Shown in pieces: positions 23,442 through 30,228 of a DNA stretch of 30,228 bases (within the stretch, counting starts at the first letter, position 1; each line of letters begins with the position of its first letter). The notes below the pieces were generated by a model. The model was not told where the DNA came from and ran no database searches. It worked only from the letters and a program-made list of their open reading frames with translations. The stretch lies in the NCBI GenBank assembly GCA_013153235.1, contig JAADEU010000023.1, positions 1 to 30,228 of the forward strand. The letters are read 5' to 3'. The position numbers and the translations under genes are program-made. The DNA is from Aquificota bacterium. GTDB lineage: Bacteria > Aquificota > Aquificia > Aquificales > Hydrogenothermaceae.

Positions 23442-24760
23442 AAGGAAAGATTCTCATCGTGGATGATGACAGGGAAATCCTCCAGTTGATGAAGATTACC
23501 CTGTCAAAAATGGGTTATAAAATAGAAACAGAAACAGACCCTGAAAAGGCCCTTATCCGGTCTGTAGAGTCTGACATTCTTCTTGTGGACCAGCTGATGC
23601 CAGATATGTCAGGTATTGAGTTTATCGAAAAAGTCAAACAGAAGGGTTTGAACATTCCTGTGATTCTGATGACAGCCTACGGGAATCTGGAAGATGCCGT
23701 TACAGCAATGAAGAAAGGGGCTTTCCACTACATAACCAAACCACTTAACTTTGAAGAGCTGGATATAATCATCCAGCAGGCACTGGAAGTATCAAGACTG
23801 AGGGAAGAACTTAACCAGCTGAAATCCATACTGGGAACCCAGATTATTGCAGAAAGCCCCCAGATGAAAAGTATCCTGGAAACAGCAAAAAAAATCGCAC
23901 CATTTGATACCACAGTCCTGATTACAGGAGAAAGCGGAACCGGTAAGGAGATGATAGCCAGATTCATCCATAAAAATAGCCTCAGAAAGGACAGACCATT
24001 TGTGGCAATTAATTGTGGTGCCATTCCACCGGAACTCCTTGAATCTGAACTTTTCGGGTATAAAAAGGGGGCATTTACAGGTGCAAATACCGACAGGAAG
24101 GGGCTTATTGAAGAGGCTGAAGGTGGAACCCTGTTTCTTGATGAAATCGGCGAGCTCCCACTGAATCTCCAGGTAAAGCTGCTGAGGGTTTTGCAGGAAA
24201 ACGAGATAAAACCCCTGGGCTCATCCAGACCAAAGAAGATAAACGTCAGATTTATTGCAGCAACAAACAGGGACCTGAAAAAAATGGTGGAAGAGGGTAA
24301 ATTCAGGGAGGACCTTTACTACCGGATTAATGTACTTCCCATCCACATACCACCCCTCAGGAAGAGAAAAGAAGACATCATCCCCCTTGCCAGATTCTTC
24401 ATAAAGAAGTACTGCTCAAAATACGGCATCCAGCCAAAAACCCTGTCTAGAAAAGCCATAGAGGAACTGCTATCCTACCCATTCAAGGGAAATGTCAGGG
24501 AGCTGGAGAACATTATAGAACGGTCGGTTCTTATACACGAAGGAGACGTAATAGAGGAGATTCCCCTGCCTGTATCAAAAAGATACACCACCCCACAGGA
24601 ATTAAAACCATTTAAGCAGGCAAAGGAAGAATTTGAAAAAAACTATCTGGAAAATCTTCTAAAACAGACGAATTACAATATCGCACAGGCATCAAAAATA
24701 TCCGGAATCACCAGAGCCCAGATTTACAGAATGATAAAAAAATATAACATTCATATCTGA
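23435..24760 (+). CDS. NtrC-family sigma-54-dependent response regulator
   Basis: A 441-residue enhancer-binding protein. The receiver domain (about 5-118) has the acidic pocket Asp10-Asp11-Asp12, phospho-acceptor Asp52 (LLVDQLMPD), Thr80 and Lys102. The AAA+ domain has Walker A GESGTGKE (165-172), the sigma-54-contacting GAFTGA loop (212-217) and Walker B LFLDEIGEL (Asp236-Glu237), plus an arginine-finger region near FREDLYYRINVLPI. The C-terminal Fis-type helix-turn-helix is TNYNIAQASKISGITRAQIY. All residues needed for activity are present. It starts inside the kinase-like gene. Two palindromic operators and a -24/-12 promoter lie directly downstream, and a third palindrome lies within codons 379-384, in the linker before the HTH. 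Confidence 0.95.
   Translation: MVKGKILIVDDDREILQLMKITLSKMGYKIETETDPEKALIRSVESDILLVDQLMPDMSGIEFIEKVKQKGLNIPVILMTAYGNLEDAVTAMKKGAFHYITKPLNFEELDIIIQQALEVSRLREELNQLKSILGTQIIAESPQMKSILETAKKIAPFDTTVLITGESGTGKEMIARFIHKNSLRKDRPFVAINCGAIPPELLESELFGYKKGAFTGANTDRKGLIEEAEGGTLFLDEIGELPLNLQVKLLRVLQENEIKPLGSSRPKKINVRFIAATNRDLKKMVEEGKFREDLYYRINVLPIHIPPLRKRKEDIIPLARFFIKKYCSKYGIQPKTLSRKAIEELLSYPFKGNVRELENIIERSVLIHEGDVIEEIPLPVSKRYTTPQELKPFKQAKEEFEKNYLENLLKQTNYNIAQASKISGITRAQIYRMIKKYNIHI
24571..24587. promoter_or_regulatory. Intragenic copy of the TGTATC-N5-GATACA palindrome
   Basis: TGTATCAAAAAGATACA occurs inside the regulator gene. It is identical over all 17 bases (18 with the preceding C) to the first site after the gene at 24764-24780, 193 bases apart. 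It codes part of the linker between the AAA+ and HTH domains, where the amino-acid sequence is flexible. It may be an extra binding site of the same regulator. Confidence 0.55.
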
Positions 24761-24763
24761 ATC

Positions 24764-24780
24764 TGTATCAAAAAGATACA
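24764..24780. promoter_or_regulatory. Upstream activating site 1 (TGTATC-N5-GATACA)
   Basis: A perfect 6+6 palindrome with a 5-base A spacer, three bases after the regulator stop. Its centre is 20 bases from that of site 2, about two helix turns, so two dimers would sit on the same face of the DNA. It lies about 133 bases before the predicted transcription start of the lipoprotein genes, a usual distance for NtrC-class enhancers. Confidence 0.8.
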
Positions 24781-24783
24781 TAG

Positions 24784-24800
24784 TGTATCTCATTGATACA
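24784..24800. promoter_or_regulatory. Upstream activating site 2 (TGTATC-N5-GATACA)
   Basis: The same arms as site 1 with a different spacer (TCATT), three bases after site 1. Conservation of the arms but not of the spacer is what a protein-binding palindrome should show. Its centre lies about 100 bases before the GC of the -24/-12 promoter. Confidence 0.8.
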
Positions 24801-24877
24801 CACATCCTGGGTTTAAAATCCCGCCAGGGAAAGGGGAAGATTGTATAACTAACTGAAAAATATGCATTTTTCAAAAA

Positions 24878-24895
24878 TTGGCACACCTGTTGCTT
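24878..24895 (+). promoter_or_regulatory. Sigma-54 (-24/-12) promoter of the lipoprotein genes
   Basis: TTGGCACACCTGTTGCTT matches the sigma-54 consensus (TGGCAC-N5-TTGC): GG at 24880-24881, GC at 24892-24893, with exactly 10 bases between them. The predicted start of transcription is near 24905, only about 15 bases before the ATG, with the ribosome site (GGGAGG) in between. The regulator gene just upstream carries the GAFTGA motif needed to work with sigma-54, which makes a chance match unlikely. Confidence 0.88.
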
Positions 24896-24919
24896 AAATA
24901 AAAACTGAAGGGAGGCAAG

Positions 24920-25894
24920 ATGAAAAAAAGACTTCTTATGAAGGGTTTTTTAACATCGGCGCTGATGTTAACCTCCTGCGGTGGTGGAGGAGGAAGTACT
25001 AGCAGTGACCCTTATATAAACCCGTATGCCAAGGTGGTTAACGGGGAGATAGTACAACAGAATACGGCTACAACAGGGATAGCTCCAGCAGGGTATATGG
25101 TAAACGGTACAGAGATTGCATACGTCACCGCCTTTGCCCTTGAAAATGGAAAACTGGTCTACAGTACTGCAACTGTAAACGACGACGGAAGCTTTGCTGT
25201 ACATCTGAAAAATGGATTGAAGTACAGCTTCGTTCTGTTTGACGTAAACATGCAACCGGTTCTGCTGGTCAGGGAAGGTATGAGTAATGTGATAATCATC
25301 CGGGATAACTCATACGTAAGGATAGTGATAAACATAACCCCTGATGGCCAGCTGACTGTAGTTGATATACAGCATGATGAAAACAGTATCCTCGACTGGG
25401 ATGAAGCGTACGAAGACCTTGATGACGACAACATTCCGGATTTTGCCGAGAGCGATAACGATGGAGACGGGCTCCCTGATTATGACGAAGATGGGGATGG
25501 AACTTTCGACGGTGTAGAGGATAACGATGGTGACGGAATAGTAGACGGTTCCGAAGATAGCGATAACGACTATTTACCGGACCCGATAGATATAGATGAT
25601 GACAACAATGATGGAATTACAGATGATGAGGAAAACAATGATGACGATAACGTATTGCCAGATGAAGAAAACCACGATAACGACAGTGGGAAGACTCCAG
25701 ACGAAAATACACCAGACACAGAAGACGATTATTATGATGTAGATTCCATTAGAGATGAAAACAATTTAACTGCAGATGATCCAGAAGAGCCCAGTGAAAA
25801 TGATTCAGACGACGAAATGGAAAGGAATAATGATAGCGAGGAGAATCCGAAAGACGGAGATTCTGAAGACAGTGACTATCAATACCCAATATAG
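24920..25894 (+). CDS. Acidic lipoprotein with Asp-rich calcium-type repeats (paralogue 1)
   Basis: A 324-residue lipoprotein: signal sequence with lipobox LTSC (Cys20), a run of five Gly, a folded N-terminal domain (about 35-150, with VNGTEIAYVTAFALENGKLVYS and 'GLKYSFVLFD'), then an acidic tail. The first part of the tail (about 165-240) has thrombospondin type 3-like repeats, DxDxDGxxD, for example DNDGDGLPDYDEDGDG, which bind Ca2+ in known proteins. From about 245 on, the tail loses its period and becomes a disordered Asp/Glu/Asn/Ser stretch. The start has a GGGAGG site. It is the first gene after the sigma-54 promoter and is paralogous to the next gene. A surface or outer-membrane location is likely; its function is unknown. 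Confidence 0.85.
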   Translation: MKKRLLMKGFLTSALMLTSCGGGGGSTSSDPYINPYAKVVNGEIVQQNTATTGIAPAGYMVNGTEIAYVTAFALENGKLVYSTATVNDDGSFAVHLKNGLKYSFVLFDVNMQPVLLVREGMSNVIIIRDNSYVRIVINITPDGQLTVVDIQHDENSILDWDEAYEDLDDDNIPDFAESDNDGDGLPDYDEDGDGTFDGVEDNDGDGIVDGSEDSDNDYLPDPIDIDDDNNDGITDDEENNDDDNVLPDEENHDNDSGKTPDENTPDTEDDYYDVDSIRDENNLTADDPEEPSENDSDDEMERNNDSEENPKDGDSEDSDYQYPI

Positions 25895-25908
25895 AAAGGA
25901 GGCATAAA

Positions 25909-27471
25909 ATGAAATTTAAAGGTAAGTTACTGATTGGCGGCAGCCTTTCCCTCTCTGCTCTTCTATTCGCCTGTGGCGGTGGAGGAGGAGGTGGTGATAC
26001 AACCACAGGTGTTACACCTTATGCAACGGTCTCAGGAACAGTATCCGCTTCCTCCAATACCGCTGCAGGTGTTGTTTCAGCAGCAGGGATTAATGTGAAT
26101 GGTGTGGATGTGGCCTACATAGCTGCAATGGGTATCGAAAATGGGAAACTTGTTTACACAGCTGACGACATTGACAGTAACGGGAACTTTGACCTGAACC
26201 TGAAAACGGGACTGGATTATGCATTTATTCTGTTTGACTCCAGCAGAAATCCTGTATTCTTCGTAAACGGGGCCACTGGAAACGCAATTTCTGTAAACAG
26301 CAGTGGTTCAGTAACAATTACACTTGTTGACACAAATGGTGATGGTACACCTGATGCTGCACAGGTAGCTCAAACACAGGGTTCGATATATGTAGTGTAC
26401 AATCCTGACCTTGAAGATGACCCTAACGACCCTGACTACTACCCAGAAAGTATCGAAAGTATAGATTACGGTGGAAGCCCAAATCCTGACTACGACGAGG
26501 ACGGAGACGGTTATTTTGATGGTGTAGAGGATAATGATAATGACAATTATATAGACGGCAAAGAGGATTCTAATAATGATGGAATACCTGATGTTTTTGA
26601 AGATGAAGATTCTGATGATCTGCCAAACTACCTTGATGACAGCGATGGTGACGGATACTACGACCACATAGATGAAGATGACAGCGATTATTACAGATAC
26701 GAGATGAAAGGTAATGTTTCAAATATAGATACCACAAACTACACATTTGACTTTACATATAACAACACAACATACACCGTTTCTGTTACACCTCAAACTG
26801 TATGTGAAATATACGATGCGTATTACACAGGCTATGAGTGTATAAACAGGATTAAAGACAACGATTACATCGAACTGAAAACATCTGATGACATTAACGC
26901 CACAACAAGCATAACAGCCGTTAAGTTCGAACTGGAAAACTACGACGATGACGACAATTACACCTACAACACAAGATACGAGGTATACGGAACTGTAACT
27001 GAGGTTAATACGGGAAATCAGTCCTTCCAGTTTTACTACAACAACAAGTACTACACAGTAACTGTTGACAATAACACAAAATGTGAATACAACGACATGT
27101 ACTACTACGGTGTTGACTGTCTGATGTACCTCAGCCCAGGAAACTATATCGAGCTAAAAACATACGACAACATCTTTGAGCACACTGAAATTACAGCTGT
27201 AGAGATAGAGAAGAAGGAATTTGAAATCCATGGAATGATTACAGCATTCGACGATACAAACAACACAATAACATTCAGATGGAACAACACAGATTACACA
27301 GGACTGATTACAGAAACCACAAAATGCGAAATCAACGACAGATACTACTACGGCGCTGACTGTTTCACAGCCATGACAACAGGTGCGTACTACGAAATCA
27401 AAACCTACGATAATATCTACGACGGCAATACAGACACAATAACAATCTACGAGCTGGAACTGGAAGACTAA
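25909..27471 (+). CDS. Acidic lipoprotein with calcium-type repeats and three CX11C beta modules (paralogue 2)
   Basis: A 520-residue lipoprotein: lipobox LFAC (Cys22) with seven Gly after it. The N-terminal domain (about 35-150) is like that of paralogue 1 (VNGVDVAYIAAMGIENGKLVYT, 'GLDYAFILFD'). Asp-rich thrombospondin type 3-like repeats follow (about 165-263). Then come three tandem copies (from about 264, 356 and 438) of a roughly 80-residue beta-rich module that recalls DUF5666-type proteins. Each copy has a cysteine pair separated by 11 residues (for example CEYNDMYYYGVDC) and a 'YIELKTYDNI' strand. The modules look like disulfide-held barrels. RBS GGAGG is strong; the gene is 14 bases after paralogue 1. 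Codon choice in the modules (TAC, AAC, ACA) is very uniform, as in highly expressed genes. Confidence 0.85.
   Translation: MKFKGKLLIGGSLSLSALLFACGGGGGGGDTTTGVTPYATVSGTVSASSNTAAGVVSAAGINVNGVDVAYIAAMGIENGKLVYTADDIDSNGNFDLNLKTGLDYAFILFDSSRNPVFFVNGATGNAISVNSSGSVTITLVDTNGDGTPDAAQVAQTQGSIYVVYNPDLEDDPNDPDYYPESIESIDYGGSPNPDYDEDGDGYFDGVEDNDNDNYIDGKEDSNNDGIPDVFEDEDSDDLPNYLDDSDGDGYYDHIDEDDSDYYRYEMKGNVSNIDTTNYTFDFTYNNTTYTVSVTPQTVCEIYDAYYTGYECINRIKDNDYIELKTSDDINATTSITAVKFELENYDDDDNYTYNTRYEVYGTVTEVNTGNQSFQFYYNNKYYTVTVDNNTKCEYNDMYYYGVDCLMYLSPGNYIELKTYDNIFEHTEITAVEIEKKEFEIHGMITAFDDTNNTITFRWNNTDYTGLITETTKCEINDRYYYGADCFTAMTTGAYYEIKTYDNIYDGNTDTITIYELELED
26698..27468 (+). repeat. Three tandem CX11C modules within the second lipoprotein
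   Basis: The coding DNA contains three diverged direct repeats of about 245 bases starting near 26698, 26974 and 27220. Shared protein landmarks are Y/F-E-x-x-G at the start, a Cys-Glu-(Ile/Tyr)-(Tyr/Asn)-Asp segment, Tyr-Tyr-x-Gly, a second Cys 12 residues later, and Ile/Tyr-Glu-(Leu/Ile)-Lys-Thr. The second and third copies are more alike to each other than to the first, which suggests a recent duplication. Confidence 0.75.
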
Positions 27472-27479
27472 TACTCTCA

Positions 27480-27496
27480 GGGAGGCCCTTCCTCCC
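27480..27496 (+). terminator. Hairpin after the lipoprotein genes (terminator or attenuator)
   Basis: GGGAGG, loop CCCTT, CCTCCC form a perfect 6-bp GC stem, followed by CTCTTTAT. It starts 8 bases after the stop of the second lipoprotein. The T tract is short, so partial read-through into the HD-GYP gene is likely. The next ATG (27509) is only 12 bases away and has no other ribosome site, so the hairpin could also hide the single GGAGG upstream of it. Confidence 0.55.
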
Positions 27497-27508
27497 CTCT
27501 TTATAACC

Positions 27509-28573
27509 ATGGAAATGGATAAAAAACCTGTACTGCTTGTTGTAGACGACGACCCACAGAGCAGAATACTGATAAACATAATGTGCAGGAAATGGGGATA
27601 CAGCATCATAGAGTGTAGCGACGGAAACGAAGCGATAGAACTGGCCGAAAAGCACAGGCCTGACATAATTATCATGGATGTTGTGATGCCTGGAACAGAC
27701 GGTTTAACGGCTGTGGGAAGACTGAAGGAAAGTCCAGAAACAAGACACATACCTGTTGTTCTGATGACAGGAAAAGAGGACAGACAGATAAGAATAAAGG
27801 GCATAGAACTGGGTGCAGACGACTTTTTTACAAAACCTATCGATATATACGAATTTAAACTGAGGCTGGAAAACAGTCTAAAGCTCAAACGGTACAATGA
27901 CTATCTGAAAAACCAGAACAGTTCCCTCCAGAAAGAGCTGATGGAAATGGTAAATGAGGTTAAAAAAGCTTATCTGGACTCCCTTTACCGGCTATCAAAA
28001 ATAGCCGAATACAGGGACCTCGAGACCTCAAACCATCTGAAACGGATAGGACATTTCTCAAAAGAGATGGCCTTCAGGCTGGGAATGGACAGGGAATTTG
28101 TTGATAATATTTACTACGCCTCACAGATGCACGATATTGGAAAGGTTGGTATACCGGAGTACATACTGAACAAAAACGGCAGGCTGAATCCAGAGGAATA
28201 TGAGATAATGAAAAACCACACCCTTATCGGGGCAGATATACTGAAAGGTTCAAACATACCGGTTGTTCAGATGGCAGAAGAGATAGCAAAATACCATCAC
28301 GAAAAATGGAATGGGGAAGGATACCCAGAAGGTCTAAAAGGCAACCAGCTTCCTCTATCGGCGCGGATAGTAGCTCTGGCCGACATATACGATGCCCTCA
28401 GAAGCAGAAGGTCCTACAAACCCCCCATGGACCACGAAACAGCAGTGGATATCATACTCAATGGGGACAGAAGAACAAGACCGGAACACTTCGACCCTGA
28501 TGTACTGAATGTATTCAGGAAACACCACAGGATATTTGAGGAAATCTACGAAACAGTAAGAGCATATCAATGA
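27509..28573 (+). CDS. Response regulator with HD-GYP c-di-GMP phosphodiesterase domain
   Basis: A 354-residue RpfG-type protein. The receiver domain (about 6-125) has the Asp13-Asp14-Asp15 pocket, phospho-acceptor Asp57 and Lys109. A coiled-coil linker (about 128-155) leads to the HD-GYP domain (about 158-350). It has 'YRDLETSNHLKRIG', the metal-binding His208-Asp209 (MHDIGKVGIP), the His263-His264 pair and the Gly-Tyr-Pro of HHEKWNGEGYP (271-273). It also has ALADIYDALRSRRSYK and a late FDPDV. All catalytic residues are intact, so hydrolysis of c-di-GMP is expected. No Shine-Dalgarno sequence lies at normal distance from either ATG (27509 or 27515). It overlaps the next gene by 4 bases. Confidence 0.95.
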   Translation: MEMDKKPVLLVVDDDPQSRILINIMCRKWGYSIIECSDGNEAIELAEKHRPDIIIMDVVMPGTDGLTAVGRLKESPETRHIPVVLMTGKEDRQIRIKGIELGADDFFTKPIDIYEFKLRLENSLKLKRYNDYLKNQNSSLQKELMEMVNEVKKAYLDSLYRLSKIAEYRDLETSNHLKRIGHFSKEMAFRLGMDREFVDNIYYASQMHDIGKVGIPEYILNKNGRLNPEEYEIMKNHTLIGADILKGSNIPVVQMAEEIAKYHHEKWNGEGYPEGLKGNQLPLSARIVALADIYDALRSRRSYKPPMDHETAVDIILNGDRRTRPEHFDPDVLNVFRKHHRIFEEIYETVRAYQ

Positions 28574-29571
28574 AAAGGGTAATTGCCGTATTTTTCTTAT
28601 TTATAAGTGTTGTACAGGCGACTGAACTGCAGTACAGATTTGGAAGGGGTCTGTCTATAGACAACAGATTTTACCTGGGAGGTTATACATCTCTCCAGTA
28701 CGAATACAGGGAAAACGGATACTACGAATACAAAGTTGATGACCTTGCCGTTCTGGGCTTTTTAAGATTCAATAAATTCAAAATTTTTGGAGAGCTTGAG
28801 GCCAGGAACTGGTACTACAAATCAAAAAATACAGACGGGGAATTCAATCTAAAGCTCCACACAGAGAGAATCTACCTCCAGTATGACTTCAACGAGCATT
28901 TCAAGATAAGGGGAGGAAGATTTATCACCCCACTGGGTATATGGAACCAGGTCCATATAAATGCCCTCAAATGGACAACATCCGACCCTGTTACAGCTGT
29001 ATGGTTTTACCCGTGGTTCTCAACCGGACTGGATATATTTGGATTTTTACCGGTACTCAGTGAAAATACCGAATACCACTTCTTTATCCAGAAAACGAAA
29101 AATATAGACCACGAGTACAATAACGTAAAATCAGACGACTTCATAGGATTCCAGTTTAAAAAATACTTTGATGTCAACAGATACGCAGGATTCAACGGCG
29201 GAAGATTCTACGATACAGACCTGAGGGAAACCACAACATTCGTTGGATTTTTCGGTTATCTGAACATAAAGAGATTTTACCTTATGGGGGAAGCCTATCT
29301 GGCACACGAAAATGAGGAGCACCATACATCATACAGCAGCAGAATTGATAAGGAGTCCTACTATCTGCAGATGGTATACAGGGTGTTCTCCAGGAATTAT
29401 CTCATTCTCAGAAACGAATACTTTAATGACCGCTCCGACAACGGTTATCTTCATGTGTGGACCATAGGGTGGAATTATAAACCGAGATTTAATATATCCC
29501 TGAAAGGAGAGTTTCAGATATTTGAAAAAAGGGCTAACAGGTTTTTAACCTCTTTTGCCGTATTATTTTAA
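28570..29571 (+). CDS. Predicted outer-membrane beta-barrel protein (porin-like)
   Basis: A 333-residue protein with a signal peptide (about 1-17, ending VQAT) and alternating aromatic/hydrophilic strands throughout, for example RFYLGGYTSLQYEYRE and RIYLQYDFNEHFKIRGGRF. The final strand ends SFAVLF with a terminal Phe, the BAM recognition signal. Strand and loop density suggests 14-16 strands. The segment 'RGGRFITPLGIWNQVH' resembles conserved lines in OprP-like or uncharacterised porins. The substrate is unknown. The ATG overlaps the HD-GYP stop (ATGA), and the PstS-like gene follows. The combination of barrel, binding protein and receiver domains suggests an envelope-sensing system. Confidence 0.8.
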   Translation: MKRVIAVFFLFISVVQATELQYRFGRGLSIDNRFYLGGYTSLQYEYRENGYYEYKVDDLAVLGFLRFNKFKIFGELEARNWYYKSKNTDGEFNLKLHTERIYLQYDFNEHFKIRGGRFITPLGIWNQVHINALKWTTSDPVTAVWFYPWFSTGLDIFGFLPVLSENTEYHFFIQKTKNIDHEYNNVKSDDFIGFQFKKYFDVNRYAGFNGGRFYDTDLRETTTFVGFFGYLNIKRFYLMGEAYLAHENEEHHTSYSSRIDKESYYLQMVYRVFSRNYLILRNEYFNDRSDNGYLHVWTIGWNYKPRFNISLKGEFQIFEKRANRFLTSFAVLF

Positions 29572-29580
29572 ATAGTTTTG

Positions 29581-30006
29581 ATGAAAAAAAGCATTAGGGT
29601 TCTGGTCTTTATAATATGTATGTTTTTTTCTTTGAATGCACACGGAGAAGTGGTAGTTGTTACCGGAAAAAACACCCCGATAGACAGCATCTCAAGACAG
29701 GAACTGAAAAATATATACCTGAAGATAAAAACATTTGTTAACGGCCACAGGGTCATTCCCGTTAATCTACCGCCTGACTCCCCACTGAGGAAAATATTCC
29801 AGAAAAAAGTTCTCCAGATGGACAGTGAACAGCTGAACATCTACTGGAACGAGATGTACTTCCACGGTATCGAACCTCCACTGGTTCTGTCTTCGGAGGA
29901 GGCGGTAAAAAAATTTGTCAAAAAAGTAAAAGGGGCAATAGGTTATATAAGAAGGGAGAATGTTGATAAAGACCTGAAAATAATCTTTATAATCAGGGAA
30001 AGATGA
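29581..30006 (+). CDS. Small PstS-like periplasmic binding-domain protein
   Basis: A 141-residue secreted protein: signal peptide (about 1-22, MKKSIRVLVFIICMFFSLNA), then a single PBP-like domain with the pattern 'SISRQELKNIYLKIKTFVNG', VIPVNLPPDSPLRKIFQKKVL, YWNEMYFHG and AVKKFVKKVKGAIGYI. This matches the short 'phosphate ABC transporter substrate-binding' family that stands without its own ABC transporter. It lacks one lobe of the full PstS, so it is unlikely to serve transport on its own and may act as a ligand sensor for a kinase. A TTG three bases earlier is in frame; the ATG at 29581 is preferred. No Shine-Dalgarno sequence is visible, so translation probably follows on from the barrel gene nine bases before. 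Confidence 0.85.
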   Translation: MKKSIRVLVFIICMFFSLNAHGEVVVVTGKNTPIDSISRQELKNIYLKIKTFVNGHRVIPVNLPPDSPLRKIFQKKVLQMDSEQLNIYWNEMYFHGIEPPLVLSSEEAVKKFVKKVKGAIGYIRRENVDKDLKIIFIIRER

Positions 30007-30228
30007 AAACAATACTGATAATTGACGATAACGACCATAACAGGCTGCTTGTTAAAATGATTTTAGAAAAAAAAGGCTATACGGTTTTAGAGGCAGAGTC
30101 TGGACTGGCAGGTATATCCATAGCCAGGGAGAAGAAGCCTGACCTGATAATACTTGATATAATGATGCCTGAGCTGGACGGCTGGGAAGTGATTCAGATA
30201 TTAAGACAGAGTAGCGAAACCAACAGTA
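30003..30228 (+). CDS. Response regulator receiver domain, N-terminal fragment
   Basis: Begins at an ATG that overlaps the previous stop (ATGA) and runs past the right edge; 75 codons are visible. ILIIDDNDHNRLLVKMIL gives the acidic pocket, and LIILDIMMPELDGWEV the phospho-acceptor Asp (residue 52 or so) in a normal setting. The receiver's Thr/Ser and Lys are beyond the edge. It may be a stand-alone CheY-like protein or the start of a longer receiver plus kinase/output protein; this cannot be told here. It continues the series of overlapping signalling genes. Confidence 0.9.
   Translation, partial: MKTILIIDDNDHNRLLVKMILEKKGYTVLEAESGLAGISIAREKKPDLIILDIMMPELDGWEVIQILRQSSETNS

Noticed and set aside
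25420..25890. GAY-rich repetitive DNA considered as a CRISPR-like or satellite repeat
   Set aside because: The period comes from Asp/Asn/Gly codons of the calcium-type repeats; there are no constant repeats with unique spacers.
27154..27897. Minus-strand frame of 247 codons across the end of the second lipoprotein and the HD-GYP gene
   Set aside because: It runs across two well-supported genes on the opposite strand and shows only Val/Cys/Ser-rich low-complexity sequence.
29290..29315. TGGCAC in the porin-like gene considered as a second sigma-54 promoter
   Set aside because: No TTGC follows at the needed 5-base distance.
1..30228. tRNA, rRNA, insertion sequences and prophage genes
   Set aside because: No cloverleaf, rRNA core sequence, transposase, integrase or terminal repeat was recognised by eye.

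Overview
The window reads as chromosomal DNA of a diderm (LPS-bearing) bacterium, probably a thermophile. Support for this comes from lptD, lpxD, bamA, skp and lolCD, from arginine codons that are mostly AGA/AGG with frequent ATA isoleucine, and from very tight gene packing. The gene content and protein flavour suggest Aquificota, perhaps a Persephonella-like member of the Hydrogenothermaceae. That placement is an inference from memory and was not tested by any search. No rRNA, tRNA, CRISPR array or insertion sequence was recognised, and no gene-free stretch reaches 300 bases.

Region 1 (1-7.8 kb) holds housekeeping genes: the start of a Uma2-type nuclease, the miaA-hfq-hflX cluster (minus), an IclR regulator, lptD, the ribosome-assembly GTPase rbgA/ylqF, a PilZ c-di-GMP receptor and dprA. 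Region 2 (7.8-20.9 kb) is a long run of minus-strand genes. In transcription order it begins with a DUF1538 membrane protein, a PII-like protein and a CBS protein, followed by lolC-lolD. It then continues with clpC-bamA-skp-lpxD and rpsO-pnp. Most junctions overlap by 1-8 bases. Here bamA appears to have no ATG/GTG/TTG start and may begin at an ATA that overlaps the clpC stop codon. Region 3 (20.9-22.9 kb) has purT, a small membrane-anchored protein with an EF-hand-like loop, and a convergent Cys-rich lipoprotein.

Region 4 (22.9-30.2 kb) is the accessory part and the best candidate for an undescribed system. A truncated histidine-kinase-like protein overlaps an NtrC-class, sigma-54-dependent response regulator. 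Directly after the regulator lie two tandem palindromes TGTATC-N5-GATACA, 20 bp apart. About 100 bp further on is a textbook -24/-12 (sigma-54) promoter. A third palindrome, identical to the first over 17 bases, lies inside the regulator gene. The promoter sits 15 bases or so in front of two paralogous, very acidic lipoproteins with Asp-rich, calcium-binding-type (thrombospondin type 3-like) repeats. The second of these ends in three copies of a beta-rich module, each with a CX11C cysteine pair. After a hairpin comes an overlapping series: an HD-GYP response regulator, a predicted outer-membrane beta-barrel, a small PstS-like binding protein and the start of another receiver-domain protein. 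The simplest reading is a two-component circuit that turns on surface, Ca-binding lipoproteins, next to a c-di-GMP-linked envelope-sensing module. The regulatory DNA is seen directly. The biological role is inference.
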